Below, piece after piece: positions 1 through 8,627 of a stretch of 64,000 nucleotides of DNA (positions are counted from its first letter, which is position 1; each line of letters opens with the position of its first letter). Position numbers and translations under genes: made by a program. The DNA comes from Natronococcus sp. A-GB7 (GTDB lineage Archaea; Halobacteriota; Halobacteria; Halobacteriales; Natrialbaceae), in assembly GCF_029688865.1 (NCBI RefSeq), contig NZ_JARUKV010000016.1, forward strand, positions 46,289 through 110,288, given 5' to 3'. The notes under the pieces were generated by a model. That model made no database searches and was not told the DNA's origin. It worked only from the letters and a program-made list of their open reading frames with translations.

Positions 1-533
1 GGGTCGGTCCAGTCGAAGATGGCGATCCGCGGTCGCTCCCGGCTCGCGATACCGGCCGTTCGCTCCCGAACGGCGTCGATCCGTTCCTCGAGGTCGGCTC
101 GGACCTCGCGGGCTCGCTCCTCGCGGTCGGTCGCACGGCCGACTCGCTCGAGGTCGTCCAGTACGTCGTCGACGGTGTGGGGGTCGACCGTCAGTACGTC
201 GGGATCGGCCTCGATGCGGTCTACCGCGTCGGCGATCACCGCCTCGTCGACCGCACAGACGTCGCACATCCCTTGCGTGACGATCAGCTCCGGCTCGAGC
301 TCCTCGAGCAGGTCGACGTCGACCTCGTAGACGCCGTCGTCGGTCTCGCCGATCTCGAGGACCTGCCGGTCGATTTCCTCGCTCGAGGCGTCGGCATCGA
401 TACGGGAACGCGTGATCGAGGGAAGCGACGCGACGCTCGGCGGATAGTCACATTCGTGGGAGACGCCGACGGGCTCGAGCCCGAGCGCGGCAACGAGCTC
501 GGTCGCCGATGGAAGCGTCGTAACGATTCGCAT
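1..533 (-). CDS. ABC-type cobalamin/siderophore substrate-binding protein, BtuF-like (partial)
   Basis: The first 177 residues are visible; the C-terminus lies beyond the left edge. The start (RIVTTLPSATELVAALG, then VGVSHECDYP near residues 23-32) is typical of the periplasmic-binding fold that delivers cobalamin or iron-siderophore to an ABC importer. A CDVCAV segment follows near residue 90. There is no signal peptide or lipobox, so this belongs to the haloarchaeal class annotated as cobalamin-binding protein without a clear export signal. It lies 54 bp downstream of the next minus-strand gene and may share its transcript. The substrate is inferred. Confidence 0.8.
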   Translation of the reverse strand, partial: MRIVTTLPSATELVAALGLEPVGVSHECDYPPSVASLPSITRSRIDADASSEEIDRQVLEIGETDDGVYEVDVDLLEELEPELIVTQGMCDVCAVDEAVIADAVDRIEADPDVLTVDPHTVDDVLDDLERVGRATDREERAREVRADLEERIDAVRERTAGIASRERPRIAIFDWTD

Positions 534-587
534 ACCCTCCGTAGGAACGGCAGGATCAAAAGTTGGGGCCCCGACGAGGCGACGGGA

Positions 588-1148
588 TCAGTACTCGTCG
601 AGATCCCGCTCGGAGTCGTCGCCGAGGTCGTGATCGGGTTCCTCCGAGTCGCCCGGCTGCTCGGTCGGGTCGTCCTCGATGTCGATCGTCGTCTCCGAGG
701 ACTCCTCGTCGATGTCGAACTCGTCGGTCTCGAGTTCGCGTCCCTCGACGCCGACGCTGCCGTCGGTGATCTCGATGGTGACGCCGTCGTGGACCGACTT
801 CGGGTCGCGGCCGACCATCTTCCCGGTCGCGGACTCGAGCTCGTCGTTGACCGCCCACGCGAACCGGAGGACGGTCTCGAGCTCGGTGCCCGCCTGCCGG
901 ATCCCTCGCTCGGCGGGGAGCTCGCCGAGGCTCTGGGCGCCCTCTGGATGGAGGTACTGGATAGGATGGTCGGTCGGCACTTCGCGGAGGTCGACGTTGA
1001 ACGACCAGAGGTACGGCAACAGCTGCACGGCGTACCCCTGCGGTTTCGGCGCGCGGCGACCCGCCGCGGTAAAGGCGAGGGTCAGCGCCGACGACTCCGC
1101 CTCGGTGTCGAAGTAGACGCCGTCGAAGCCGGGAATCGAGATGCGCAT
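588..1148 (-). CDS. Conserved haloarchaeal protein of unknown function
   Basis: This is a 186-residue protein that I cannot assign to a function. Residues 1-130 look like a compact folded domain (RISIPGFDGVYFDTE, then LPYLWSFNVDLREVPTDHP). From about residue 130 to the end the chain is a low-complexity Asp/Glu tail, expected to be disordered. It has no membrane segment and no metal motif. The ATG start sits just after an AT-poor 89 bp gap, and the gene may be co-transcribed with the binding protein downstream. Real coding is supported by strong third-position GC and the acidic composition. Confidence 0.7.
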   Translation of the reverse strand: MRISIPGFDGVYFDTEAESSALTLAFTAAGRRAPKPQGYAVQLLPYLWSFNVDLREVPTDHPIQYLHPEGAQSLGELPAERGIRQAGTELETVLRFAWAVNDELESATGKMVGRDPKSVHDGVTIEITDGSVGVEGRELETDEFDIDEESSETTIDIEDDPTEQPGDSEEPDHDLGDDSERDLDEY

Positions 1149-1237
1149 ACACGAGGATCGGTCTCGTCGGGGGTAAGGGTAGAGCCGGCACTCCCAGCCT
1201 CTTTTATCCGTGCTCGTCGGAGACGGGACTCGTCACC

Positions 1238-1978
1238 TCAGAAACGATCGGCGAACTTGTCTCGCCTGTTGATGTCGAGTTCGCTCACGCTCGAGTGGTC
1301 CTGGCTCGCGACAAAGCGGATGGCTTCGGCGACCTCCTCGGGCTCGCTGGCCTCGCTCTCGTCGAAGGCCTCGGCGAACGTCTCCCCACTGGTAGTTTCG
1401 AACTCCGAGCGGACCTCCGCGGGGTTGACGATGCTGACGCCGACGTCGTCGTCGCCGACCTGGGCCGCGACGCTCTTGGCGAACCCGCGAACCCACCACT
1501 TCGAGGCGGCGTAGATCGGGTTGAACGACCGGGGGTACTGCCCGGCGAAGCTCCCGAGGAAGATCAGGTGGCCCTCCCGCTCGCGGACGTGGGGGATCGC
1601 CGCGCGGGTCGCGTAGAAGACGCCGTCGACGTTGGTCTCCTGCATCGTCTCGTACTCTTCCGTGCTCATCTCGGCGACCTCGCTGCCCCGGGAGAGCCCC
1701 GCGTTGTTCACCAGAATATCGAACCCGTCGAAACGGTTGACGGTCTCCTCGATCAGGTTGTCGACGTCGTCCTCCTCGCGGACGTTCGTCGGAACGACGA
1801 GCGTCTCGACGCCGTGGTCGGTCTCGAGGTCGTCGGCCAGCTCCTCGAGGTCGCCCTCGCTGCGGGCCGCGAGGACGACGTTTGCCCCCGCGTCCGCGAG
1901 CTCTCGGCAGGTCGCCGCGCCGATTCCCGCGCTCGCCCCGGTGACGATCGCCGTCTGCTGCTCGAGCGTGTCGGTCAT
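1238..1978 (-). CDS. Short-chain dehydrogenase/reductase (SDR)
   Basis: The protein has 246 residues, the classical SDR length. The cofactor loop TGASAGIG is at residues 13-20, NNAG follows the fourth strand, and the catalytic Ser (IFLGSFAG), Tyr and Lys (YAASK) are present. VVLAARSEGDL after the second strand carries an Arg at the position often linked to NADP preference. The substrate cannot be read from sequence; haloarchaea carry many such paralogues. The neighbours are unrelated, so it is probably monocistronic. Confidence 0.88.
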   Translation of the reverse strand: MTDTLEQQTAIVTGASAGIGAATCRELADAGANVVLAARSEGDLEELADDLETDHGVETLVVPTNVREEDDVDNLIEETVNRFDGFDILVNNAGLSRGSEVAEMSTEEYETMQETNVDGVFYATRAAIPHVREREGHLIFLGSFAGQYPRSFNPIYAASKWWVRGFAKSVAAQVGDDDVGVSIVNPAEVRSEFETTSGETFAEAFDESEASEPEEVAEAIRFVASQDHSSVSELDINRRDKFADRF

Positions 1979-2048
1979 CGTACCGAGTCGGACGGCCGTT
2001 ACCCCCTAAGCGTTACCGAAGGGCTCGAATGTGTCCGGTTCGGATTCG

Positions 2049-3584
2049 TCAGTAGTTCTCGAGCTCGTACAGCTCGCCGTACTTCGACTCGACGTACTCG
2101 AGGAAGTAGTTCGCCGTGAGCGGTTCGCCCGTCGCGACCTCGATCAGCTCCTCGGTGGGGTAGCGCTGGCCGTGGCGGTGGACGTGCTCGGTCATCCACT
2201 CCCAGAGTGGCTCGAACTCGCCCTCGCGGATCAGGCCGTCGACGTCGAGATCCTCGCGGATCGCGGCGTCGAGTTGGGCGGCGAGTACGCTGCCGACGGT
2301 GTAGCCCTGAAACGCCGCGAAACGGTACGACCAGTGGGTGTCCTGCAGGCAGCCGTCGGTGTCGGTGTCGGGAACGACGCCGAGGTAGTCGCCCATCTTC
2401 GCGTTCCAGGTCTCGGGAATCTCGGCGACGTCGAGGTCGCCCTCGACGAACGCCCGGTCGATCTCACAGCGAAGGATGATGTGGAGGTGGTAGGTGAGCT
2501 CGTCGGCCTCCACCCGAATCAGGTTCTCCGGATAGATCCGGTTGACCGCGGCGTAGGCCTCGTCGACGGTGACGTCCTCGAGCTGGGGGAACTGCTCCTT
2601 CATGGTCGGAAGGAAGAACTCCCAGAACGCTCGCGTCCGGCCGACGTGGTTCTCCCAAAATCGCGACTGGGACTCGTGGACGCCCGAGGACAGCGAGGCG
2701 CCCAGTGGGTTACCGTACTCCTCCTTCGGCAGTCCGAGCTGGTAGCTCGCGTGGCCGAACTCGTGGATCGTCGCCATCAGCGCGTCGATCGGGTCGTGTT
2801 CCCGGAACCGGGTGGTGATCCGAGCGTCGAACTGATTGCCCGACATGAACGGATGGGGCGCGGTGTCGAGACGGCCGCGTTCGCGGGGGTAGCCGAGCAG
2901 GTCGACGACCTCCTGGGAGAGGGCCATCTGATCTTCCTCGTCGTACGAGTACTCCGGAGCCCGGAACGGCGACGGTAGCTCCCGGCCCTCGGCCTCGATC
3001 GTCTCGATCAGCGGGACGAGCCCCTCGCGAAGCTCGTCGAAGATCCCCTCGACGGTTTCGAGCGGGAGGTAGGGCAGACTGTCCTCGTAGAGCACCCGAT
3101 ACGGGTTCGCGTCGGGCTCGATCGCCGCCGCCCGTTCCCGATGAAGGTCGATCAGTTCTTCGAGGTTCGGCGCGAACTGCTCGAACTCGTCCGCGGCTTT
3201 CGCCTCCTGCCAGACCTGTTGGGTCTCGGTCTGGTGGGCCGCGACGCGTTCGACGAGGTCACCGGGCACGTCGGCCGACCGATCGTACTCCCGGCGTAGT
3301 TCTCGGACGACGGCGGCCTGCTCTTCGTTTAGGTCGACGGAATCGACCTCCTCGAGCCACCCGCCGACCTCGTCGTCGACCAGTAGCTCGTGACCCAGTC
3401 CCGACAGCGTCGAGAGCTGGCCGGCCCGCGCAGGCGTCCCGCCTTCCGGCATCATCACGCGCTGGTCCCAGCCCAGCGCCATCGAGGCCGTTCGGACGTC
3501 GGTGAGTTTCTCGGAACGCTCGAGGAGAGCGCGGTAGGCGTCGGGTGCGTCTGCGTCGTCGTGGGTTTCGTCAGCAGTTCCCAT
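2049..3584 (-). CDS. M32 family zinc carboxypeptidase (Taq type), copy 1
   Basis: This is a 511-residue cytosolic metallocarboxypeptidase that removes C-terminal residues from peptides. The zinc site is intact: HEFGH at residues 274-278 and the third ligand Glu304 in GVHESQSRFWENH. The N-terminal part is helical, and MALGWDQRVMMPEGGTPARA (residues 35-54) is typical of the family. It has no signal peptide. A close paralogue lies at 4831-6360 on the same strand, and both end in nearly the same C-terminal peptide (KYGELYELE-Y). It is transcribed away from the DMT transporter gene. Confidence 0.93.
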   Translation of the reverse strand: MGTADETHDDADAPDAYRALLERSEKLTDVRTASMALGWDQRVMMPEGGTPARAGQLSTLSGLGHELLVDDEVGGWLEEVDSVDLNEEQAAVVRELRREYDRSADVPGDLVERVAAHQTETQQVWQEAKAADEFEQFAPNLEELIDLHRERAAAIEPDANPYRVLYEDSLPYLPLETVEGIFDELREGLVPLIETIEAEGRELPSPFRAPEYSYDEEDQMALSQEVVDLLGYPRERGRLDTAPHPFMSGNQFDARITTRFREHDPIDALMATIHEFGHASYQLGLPKEEYGNPLGASLSSGVHESQSRFWENHVGRTRAFWEFFLPTMKEQFPQLEDVTVDEAYAAVNRIYPENLIRVEADELTYHLHIILRCEIDRAFVEGDLDVAEIPETWNAKMGDYLGVVPDTDTDGCLQDTHWSYRFAAFQGYTVGSVLAAQLDAAIREDLDVDGLIREGEFEPLWEWMTEHVHRHGQRYPTEELIEVATGEPLTANYFLEYVESKYGELYELENY

Positions 3585-3744
3585 ATTTCGGTTCGAAGTA
3601 TACGGTAGGGAGTACTAAACGCTCGGATCGAGGCGCCGGGTGGCGCAGTGATTCCCGAGTACGGGTTCGCTCCAACGAACTCGAGAACGAACCCACAGAA
3701 GTGGTTCGGTACGCTCAAGCACGGGTGCAGAGAACACCCGATCC

Positions 3745-4671
3745 GTGACCCGATATCGGAACGGCGGTCTGTTTCTCACCCTCTGTCTCATCTGGGGAAC
3801 GACGTTCGTCGCGATCAGCGCCGGGCTGTTGCACTTTCCACCGGTGTTGCTCGCCGCGTTTCGGTACGATCTCGCCGCGGTACTGCTCCTCGCGTACGTC
3901 TATCACACGGAGACCGCGTGGCGTCCACGAGGGCGAAACGAGTGGGCGGAGGTCGCCGTCGGTGCGGTGTTTCTCATCGCCGCGTACCACGCGTTCCTCT
4001 TTACCGGCCAACAGTACACGACCGCCGCGACGGCCGCAATCGTCGTGAGTCTTACCCCGATTCTCTCGGCCGGTTTCTCGCGGGTGTTCGTCCCGGAGTA
4101 CTCGCTAACCCCGATCGGCGTCGGTGGCCTTCTGCTCGGCGTCGCCGGCGTGGTCGTCATCGCACGGCCCGACCCCGCGAACCTGCTGTCCTCGGACGTC
4201 GTCGCCACCGGCCTCATCTTCTGTGCCGCTTCGGCGATGGCGCTCGGAAGCGTCCTCTCGCGGCGGATCGAGTCGTCGCTTCCCACGCTTACGATGCAGG
4301 CGTGGGCGATGCTCGGCGGCGCGATCCTCATGCACGCGGTGAGCGCGTCGATTGGCGAACCGATCGACGTCAGTGCGTGGACCCACCCGGAAGCGATCGG
4401 CTCGCTGGCGTTTCTCGTGATCGTCTCGAGCGTACTCGGCTTCTTCCTGTACTTTACCCTGCTCGAGAATCTCGGCCCGGTCGAACTCAACATGGTTTCG
4501 TACGTCGCACCCGCCATCGCCGCGGTCGTCGGGTGGCTCTATCTCGGCGACGAGATCTACCTTTCGACCGTCTTCGGATTCGTCCTCATCGCCGTCGGAT
4601 TCGTCCTCACGAAGCGGCGTTTTATCGCACGGGAGCTTTCGACGTTGAAAACGGAACAGACGGCCGACTGA
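3745..4671 (+). CDS. DMT superfamily (EamA) transporter
   Basis: This 308-residue integral membrane protein has about ten hydrophobic helices arranged as two EamA repeats. The first repeat opens LCLIWGTTFVAISAGL; the second starts near residue 150 (ATGLIFCAASAMALGSVLSRRI). The motif LENLGPVELNMVSYVAPAIA near residue 240 is typical of the second repeat. EamA proteins export amino acids or other small metabolites. It sits between two M32 carboxypeptidase genes, which makes peptide-derived amino acid efflux a reasonable but untested idea. Confidence 0.88.
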   Translation: MTRYRNGGLFLTLCLIWGTTFVAISAGLLHFPPVLLAAFRYDLAAVLLLAYVYHTETAWRPRGRNEWAEVAVGAVFLIAAYHAFLFTGQQYTTAATAAIVVSLTPILSAGFSRVFVPEYSLTPIGVGGLLLGVAGVVVIARPDPANLLSSDVVATGLIFCAASAMALGSVLSRRIESSLPTLTMQAWAMLGGAILMHAVSASIGEPIDVSAWTHPEAIGSLAFLVIVSSVLGFFLYFTLLENLGPVELNMVSYVAPAIAAVVGWLYLGDEIYLSTVFGFVLIAVGFVLTKRRFIARELSTLKTEQTAD

Positions 4672-4802
4672 TCCCCCGCGGCTGGCGTCGTGGGATTTCA
4701 CACCGCAGCCATGTAACTCCTTTCGGAACGCGGAACTCCATCGTCGCGTTCCCGAGCGCACGAACTACCGAGTGACACCTGGAACGTCGGACACTCGTTC
4801 TG

Positions 4803-4813
4803 AAAACAAAAAA
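4803..4813 (-). terminator. Oligo-T terminator of M32 copy 2
   Basis: On the minus strand a T-rich run (TTTTTTG followed by TTTT) begins about 18 bp past the stop codon of the carboxypeptidase gene at 4831. No stem precedes it, which fits archaeal termination at oligo-T stretches. Confidence 0.55.
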
Positions 4814-4830
4814 GATCCCGACGGCCGATC

Positions 4831-6360
4831 TCAGTACTCCTCGAGCTCGTACAGCTCGCCGTACTTCCCCTTCACGCAGTCGAGGAAGTAGTCGGCCGTG
4901 TACGCCTCGCCGGTCGCGTGCTCGACCAGGTCCGGGGTCGTGTAACGCGCGCCGTGCTGGTGGATCCGCTCGCGCAGCCAACCGTTGAGATCGTCGAACT
5001 CGCCGGCTTCGATGCGGTCATCCAGCTCGCCGAGGTCGTCTTCGGCGGCGGCGTACAGCTGGGCGGCCAGCACCGATCCCAGCGAGTACGTCGGGAAGTA
5101 GCCGAAGGAGCCGTGAGACCAGTGGATGTCCTGCAGGCAGCCCTCCGCGTCGGTTTCGGGCCGAACGCCGAGGTACTCCTCGTACTTGTCGTTCCAGACT
5201 TCGGGGACGTCCTCGACCTCGAGATCCCCCGAGATGAGGTCGCGCTCGATCTCGAAGCGGATCACGATGTGGAGGTGGTAGGTGAGCTCGTCGGCCTCGA
5301 CGCGAATGAGGTTGTCGTCGTACACCTGGTTCGCGGCCTCGTAGGCCTCCTCCGGGGTGGCGTCCTCGAGCTCCGCAAACCGGTCGGCGACGGTCGGCAG
5401 GAACTGCGCCCAGAACGGCTGCGAGCGGCCGACGTGGTTCTCCCAGAGGCGGGACTGGGACTCGTGAACCGTCAGGTCGCGGGAGTCCCCGAGGGGGGTG
5501 CCGTACGCTTCGTCCGGAAGCCCGAGCGTGTAGTTGGCGTGGCCGAACTCGTGGATCGTCGATGTCAGCGAGCCCAGCAGGTCGTCCTCCTCGAAGCGGG
5601 TGGTGACGCGGGCGTCGAACTGCGTTCCCGAGGAAAAGGGGTGCGGAGCGGTGTCGAGGCGGCCCCGTCCCCAGTCGTAGCCCAGTTCGTCGAGGACGTC
5701 GCGGGCCAGCGCCTCCTGGTCGTCGTCGTCGAACTCGCCCGCGAAGGTGTCGGTCGCCAGATCGACGTCACTGTCCTGGATCGCGTCGATTAGCGGGACG
5801 AGCTCCTCGCGCAGGCGCTCGAGCACCCGCTCGGCCGTCTCCAGATCCAGGTAGGGCTCGTAGTCGGCGAACAGCACGGCGTAAGGGTCGGCGTCGGGAT
5901 CGATGTGTTCGGCGTACTCCCGCTTGAGCTCGACCAGCTTCTCGAGGGTCGGCGCGAACTGCTCGAAGTCGTCCTCCTCCTTCGCCTGCTTCCAGGTCGG
6001 GTGGGCGTTGGCGGTCGTCTCGGAGATCTCCTCGACGAGCTCCTGGGGAACGCTCGTCTCCCGGTTGTACTGCCGTCGTACTTCGCGGACGGCGGCCCGC
6101 TGTTCGTCACCGAGGTCGCTCGATTCCAGCTCCTCGAGCAGGTCGCCGGTCTCGTCCGCCGTGAGCAGCTCGTGGCTGATCGAGGACAGCGCCGAGAGCT
6201 GCTGTGCGCGGGCGGGGGTCCCCTCCTCAGGCATGACGACTTCCTGGTCCCATCGAAGGATACCGGCCGCATTGCCGACGTTCGAGATCCGCGTAATTCG
6301 CTCTTCGAACTGTTCGTAGGTCTCCTCGTGCTGCTCGCTCCGGGCCTGGTCGGTTGCCAT
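4831..6360 (-). CDS. M32 family zinc carboxypeptidase (Taq type), copy 2
   Basis: This is a 509-residue paralogue of the gene at 2049-3584, colinear throughout with no domain gained or lost. Zinc ligands are His270 and His274 in HEFGH, and Glu300 in the TVHESQSRLWENH segment. Family landmarks LRWDQEVVMPEEGTPARA and GRLDTAPHPFSSGTQFDARVTTRF are present. Both copies keep a full catalytic site, so divergence in peptide preference or expression is more likely than decay of one copy. It has no export signal. Confidence 0.93.
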   Translation of the reverse strand: MATDQARSEQHEETYEQFEERITRISNVGNAAGILRWDQEVVMPEEGTPARAQQLSALSSISHELLTADETGDLLEELESSDLGDEQRAAVREVRRQYNRETSVPQELVEEISETTANAHPTWKQAKEEDDFEQFAPTLEKLVELKREYAEHIDPDADPYAVLFADYEPYLDLETAERVLERLREELVPLIDAIQDSDVDLATDTFAGEFDDDDQEALARDVLDELGYDWGRGRLDTAPHPFSSGTQFDARVTTRFEEDDLLGSLTSTIHEFGHANYTLGLPDEAYGTPLGDSRDLTVHESQSRLWENHVGRSQPFWAQFLPTVADRFAELEDATPEEAYEAANQVYDDNLIRVEADELTYHLHIVIRFEIERDLISGDLEVEDVPEVWNDKYEEYLGVRPETDAEGCLQDIHWSHGSFGYFPTYSLGSVLAAQLYAAAEDDLGELDDRIEAGEFDDLNGWLRERIHQHGARYTTPDLVEHATGEAYTADYFLDCVKGKYGELYELEEY

Positions 6361-6520
6361 TGGCTGGCAATACTTACGGGAGTGCCATCAACGTCGTGGT
6401 TCCGGAACGGACTCGCCGCGGCGATTCGGTTCAGTTCTCCAGAAAACGATCGAGAATGATATACCTGTGGGAACTGCAAGCCACGGACTGTTTGTCGAGA
6501 CTGGTGAGTAACGTGATGTA

Positions 6521-6877
6521 ATGGTCGTCGCATCACTCGTTGTGTTCATCGTCAGCTTGCTCATCGGCGCCCTCGGGATCTTTCTCGGGGCGAAGTTCGT
6601 CGTGGACGTCGAGGACTACACCTACGCGTTCATCACCGCCCTCGTCGGGGCGGTCGTCTGGGCGGTCGTCGGGTTCTTCCTCGGGTGGATCCCGCTGTTG
6701 GGCCCGATACTGGTGTTCCTCGCGTACCTCGCCGTGATCAACTCCCGGTATCCGGGCGGCTGGATCGAGGCGCTCACGATCACCGTCGTCGCCTGGCTGT
6801 CGGTGCTCGTCGTGCTGTACGTGCTCGCGTTCGTCGGGCTCACCGGATTCGAGGCGGCCGGCGTTCCCGGCGCCTGA
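6521..6877 (+). CDS. Small haloarchaeal membrane protein
   Basis: This 118-residue protein consists of four hydrophobic segments (near residues 3-24, 37-55, 58-76 and 86-110) with short loops; one loop is NSRYPGGWIEA. It has no catalytic or binding motif. It is divergent from M32 copy 2 with a 160 bp shared upstream region. Function is unknown. It ends shortly before an oligo-T run. Confidence 0.7.
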   Translation: MVVASLVVFIVSLLIGALGIFLGAKFVVDVEDYTYAFITALVGAVVWAVVGFFLGWIPLLGPILVFLAYLAVINSRYPGGWIEALTITVVAWLSVLVVLYVLAFVGLTGFEAAGVPGA

Positions 6878-6901
6878 CGCCTACCTGCGGTACGTACGAA
6901 C

Positions 6902-6907
6902 TTTTTT
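6902..6907 (+). terminator. Oligo-T terminator
   Basis: Six consecutive T lie 25 bp after the stop of the membrane protein gene. They are followed by a small stem (GCCGTC-GTGAG-GACGGC) around 6916-6932. The run fits an archaeal U-tract terminator. Confidence 0.5.
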
Positions 6908-7100
6908 GAACGAGGAGCCGTCGTGAGGACGGCATCCACCCCGTCTTTCGCCGCCCGAACGCTCGATCGCTCGGATGCGATGTCGGTCGTCCGTTCACAG
7001 GAACGGTCGAGTACTCGTCGCTAACAGAGGGAGAGTCACACCCGGTGTCGCTCTGGTCGACGGTGAAGAGTTATCCGGATCGATCGCCAATTCGTGACCA

Positions 7101-7406
7101 ATGGGACTGTTCGAGAAGCTCGGCCGGAAGGTCGGCGAGTTCACGCACGAGGCGAAGGAGGCGGCCGCCGACGAGGCAGGGTACCGCTGCGAGGAGTGTG
7201 GAAACACGTTCTACACCGAGCAGGCGTGCCCGGAGTGTGGCAGCGAGAACGTCACCGAACGCGGCGCGAACGCTGGTGACGACCACAGCCCGGACGAACG
7301 CGACGCGGCGGAGCCAACCGACGGCGAGGAATCCGAACCGTCGACCGATTCCGCCGACGTCTCCCCGCCGACCGACGGGGCCGACGACACGACCGACCGC
7401 GAGTGA
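7101..7406 (+). CDS. Small zinc-ribbon protein
   Basis: This is a 101-residue protein. Residues 1-25 form a charged amphipathic helix (FEKLGRKVGEFTHEAKEAAA). A treble-clef-like zinc ribbon follows: Cys30-x2-Cys33 and Cys43-x2-Cys46 in YRCEECGNTFYTEQACPECG. The last 45 residues are an acidic, probably disordered tail. Proteins of this shape are common in haloarchaea and are thought to bind nucleic acid or partner proteins, but no specific role is known. Confidence 0.75.
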   Translation: MGLFEKLGRKVGEFTHEAKEAAADEAGYRCEECGNTFYTEQACPECGSENVTERGANAGDDHSPDERDAAEPTDGEESEPSTDSADVSPPTDGADDTTDRE

Positions 7407-7436
7407 GGAGTCAGCGCGACAGCGGCGACAGCGGCG

Positions 7437-8516
7437 TCAGCGCGGCCACGTCTCGGCCGCGCCCCGGTAGAGGTCGACACAGCGCTCGAGCACCGCGATC
7501 GAGACGCTCTCCGTATCGGTGTGGGCCTCGCCGGGTTCCGAGGCACCACAGATCACGCACTCGGTCCCCGCTCGGGAGAGCCAGCCGGCGTCGGTCGCGT
7601 GCGGTTTCGTCACGAGTTCCGGCGCGCCAGACTGAGCGCCGTCTGCCGCCTCGAGGACCGCCTCGGCGAACGCCTCGTCGTCACACTCCATCGGTGGCAG
7701 GTCCTGATCGATCGTCCACTCGACGCCCTCGAGTTCCTCGACCCGCTCGAGAGCGGCCCGCTCGCCGGGAACGGTCCGTTCGTCGACCGTCAGCTCGCAG
7801 CGGTCGGGAACGACGTTCATCGCCGTCCCGCCCTCGATCTCGGTGACGACGACGCTGCCCGCGAGCCGTTCGCCGGCCACTTCGACCGTTGGCGCCTCGA
7901 GCCCTCGAACGACGTCGACGGCATCACTCGCCCGGTAGATGGCGTTCTCTCCCGCCTCCTGTTCGCTCGCGTGGGCGCGCTCGCCGCGGGCCCTGATCGT
8001 ACTCCCGCGGCGGCCCTTGTGGGCGACGGCGACGTCGGTGACCCCGGGCGCCGAGTAGCCCGTTGATCCCTCGCCGACGATCGCGTAGTCGGGCGCGAAC
8101 CCGTTCTCGATGGCGTGGCGGGCGCCGATCCCTCCTACCTCCTCGCCGACGAAGCTCGCGAAGACGAGTTCGTCGGCAGGTTCCGCATCGCGGAACGCGA
8201 TCGCCGCCGCGGCGACCGCTCCCTTCATGTCCGCCGTTCCCCGACCGTACAGTCGGCCGTCTCGCTGTTCGACGACGTACTCGTCGCCGCCCGGGCCGAC
8301 CTGCGAATCGGCGGGCTCGACGACGTCGTGGTGGCCCACGAGCGCGAGCGAGTCCTCGCCCGTCCCCTTCCTGGCGAGTACGTTGCCGACCTCGTCTCGC
8401 GTTACCTCGGCTGCGGTCTCGCGACGGAGCCACTCCTCGAGCAGGTCGCCTGCGGCCGTCTCGTCCTCGTGGCTCGGGGTCCGTACGAGCTCCCGGGTCA
8501 GATCGATGACCGACAT
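7437..8516 (-). CDS. M20 family metallopeptidase (ArgE/DapE/CPG2-like)
   Basis: This 359-residue zinc hydrolase releases an acyl or amino acid group from an amide. Metal and catalytic residues are in order: His62 and Asp64 in GHHDVV, Asp96 in GRGTADMKGA, Glu125-Glu126 in FVGEEVGG, Glu149 in VGEGS, and a late His in GEAHTDTE. I chose the ATG at 8516 because the protein then begins SVIDLTRELVRTPSHE, the usual start; the open frame upstream is antisense to the PIN-ATPase gene. The substrate (N-acyl amino acid, succinyl-diaminopimelate or peptide) cannot be decided. Confidence 0.88.
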   Translation of the reverse strand: MSVIDLTRELVRTPSHEDETAAGDLLEEWLRRETAAEVTRDEVGNVLARKGTGEDSLALVGHHDVVEPADSQVGPGGDEYVVEQRDGRLYGRGTADMKGAVAAAAIAFRDAEPADELVFASFVGEEVGGIGARHAIENGFAPDYAIVGEGSTGYSAPGVTDVAVAHKGRRGSTIRARGERAHASEQEAGENAIYRASDAVDVVRGLEAPTVEVAGERLAGSVVVTEIEGGTAMNVVPDRCELTVDERTVPGERAALERVEELEGVEWTIDQDLPPMECDDEAFAEAVLEAADGAQSGAPELVTKPHATDAGWLSRAGTECVICGASEPGEAHTDTESVSIAVLERCVDLYRGAAETWPR

Positions 8517-8627
8517 GGGCGTCCCTTTCACCTCCGGGAAGTTGACTGCATCGCAGTCGTGCGGTCGGTTGACGCGCCTTTCGTGTGCTTGAACACCCTT
8601 ATTGGCGTTCGGGACCCAGTAGACGGT

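Noticed and set aside
8115..8627. N-terminal extension of the PIN-ATPase frame
   Set aside because: It is antisense to the M20 gene, and the PIN domain begins right at the ATG at 8628.
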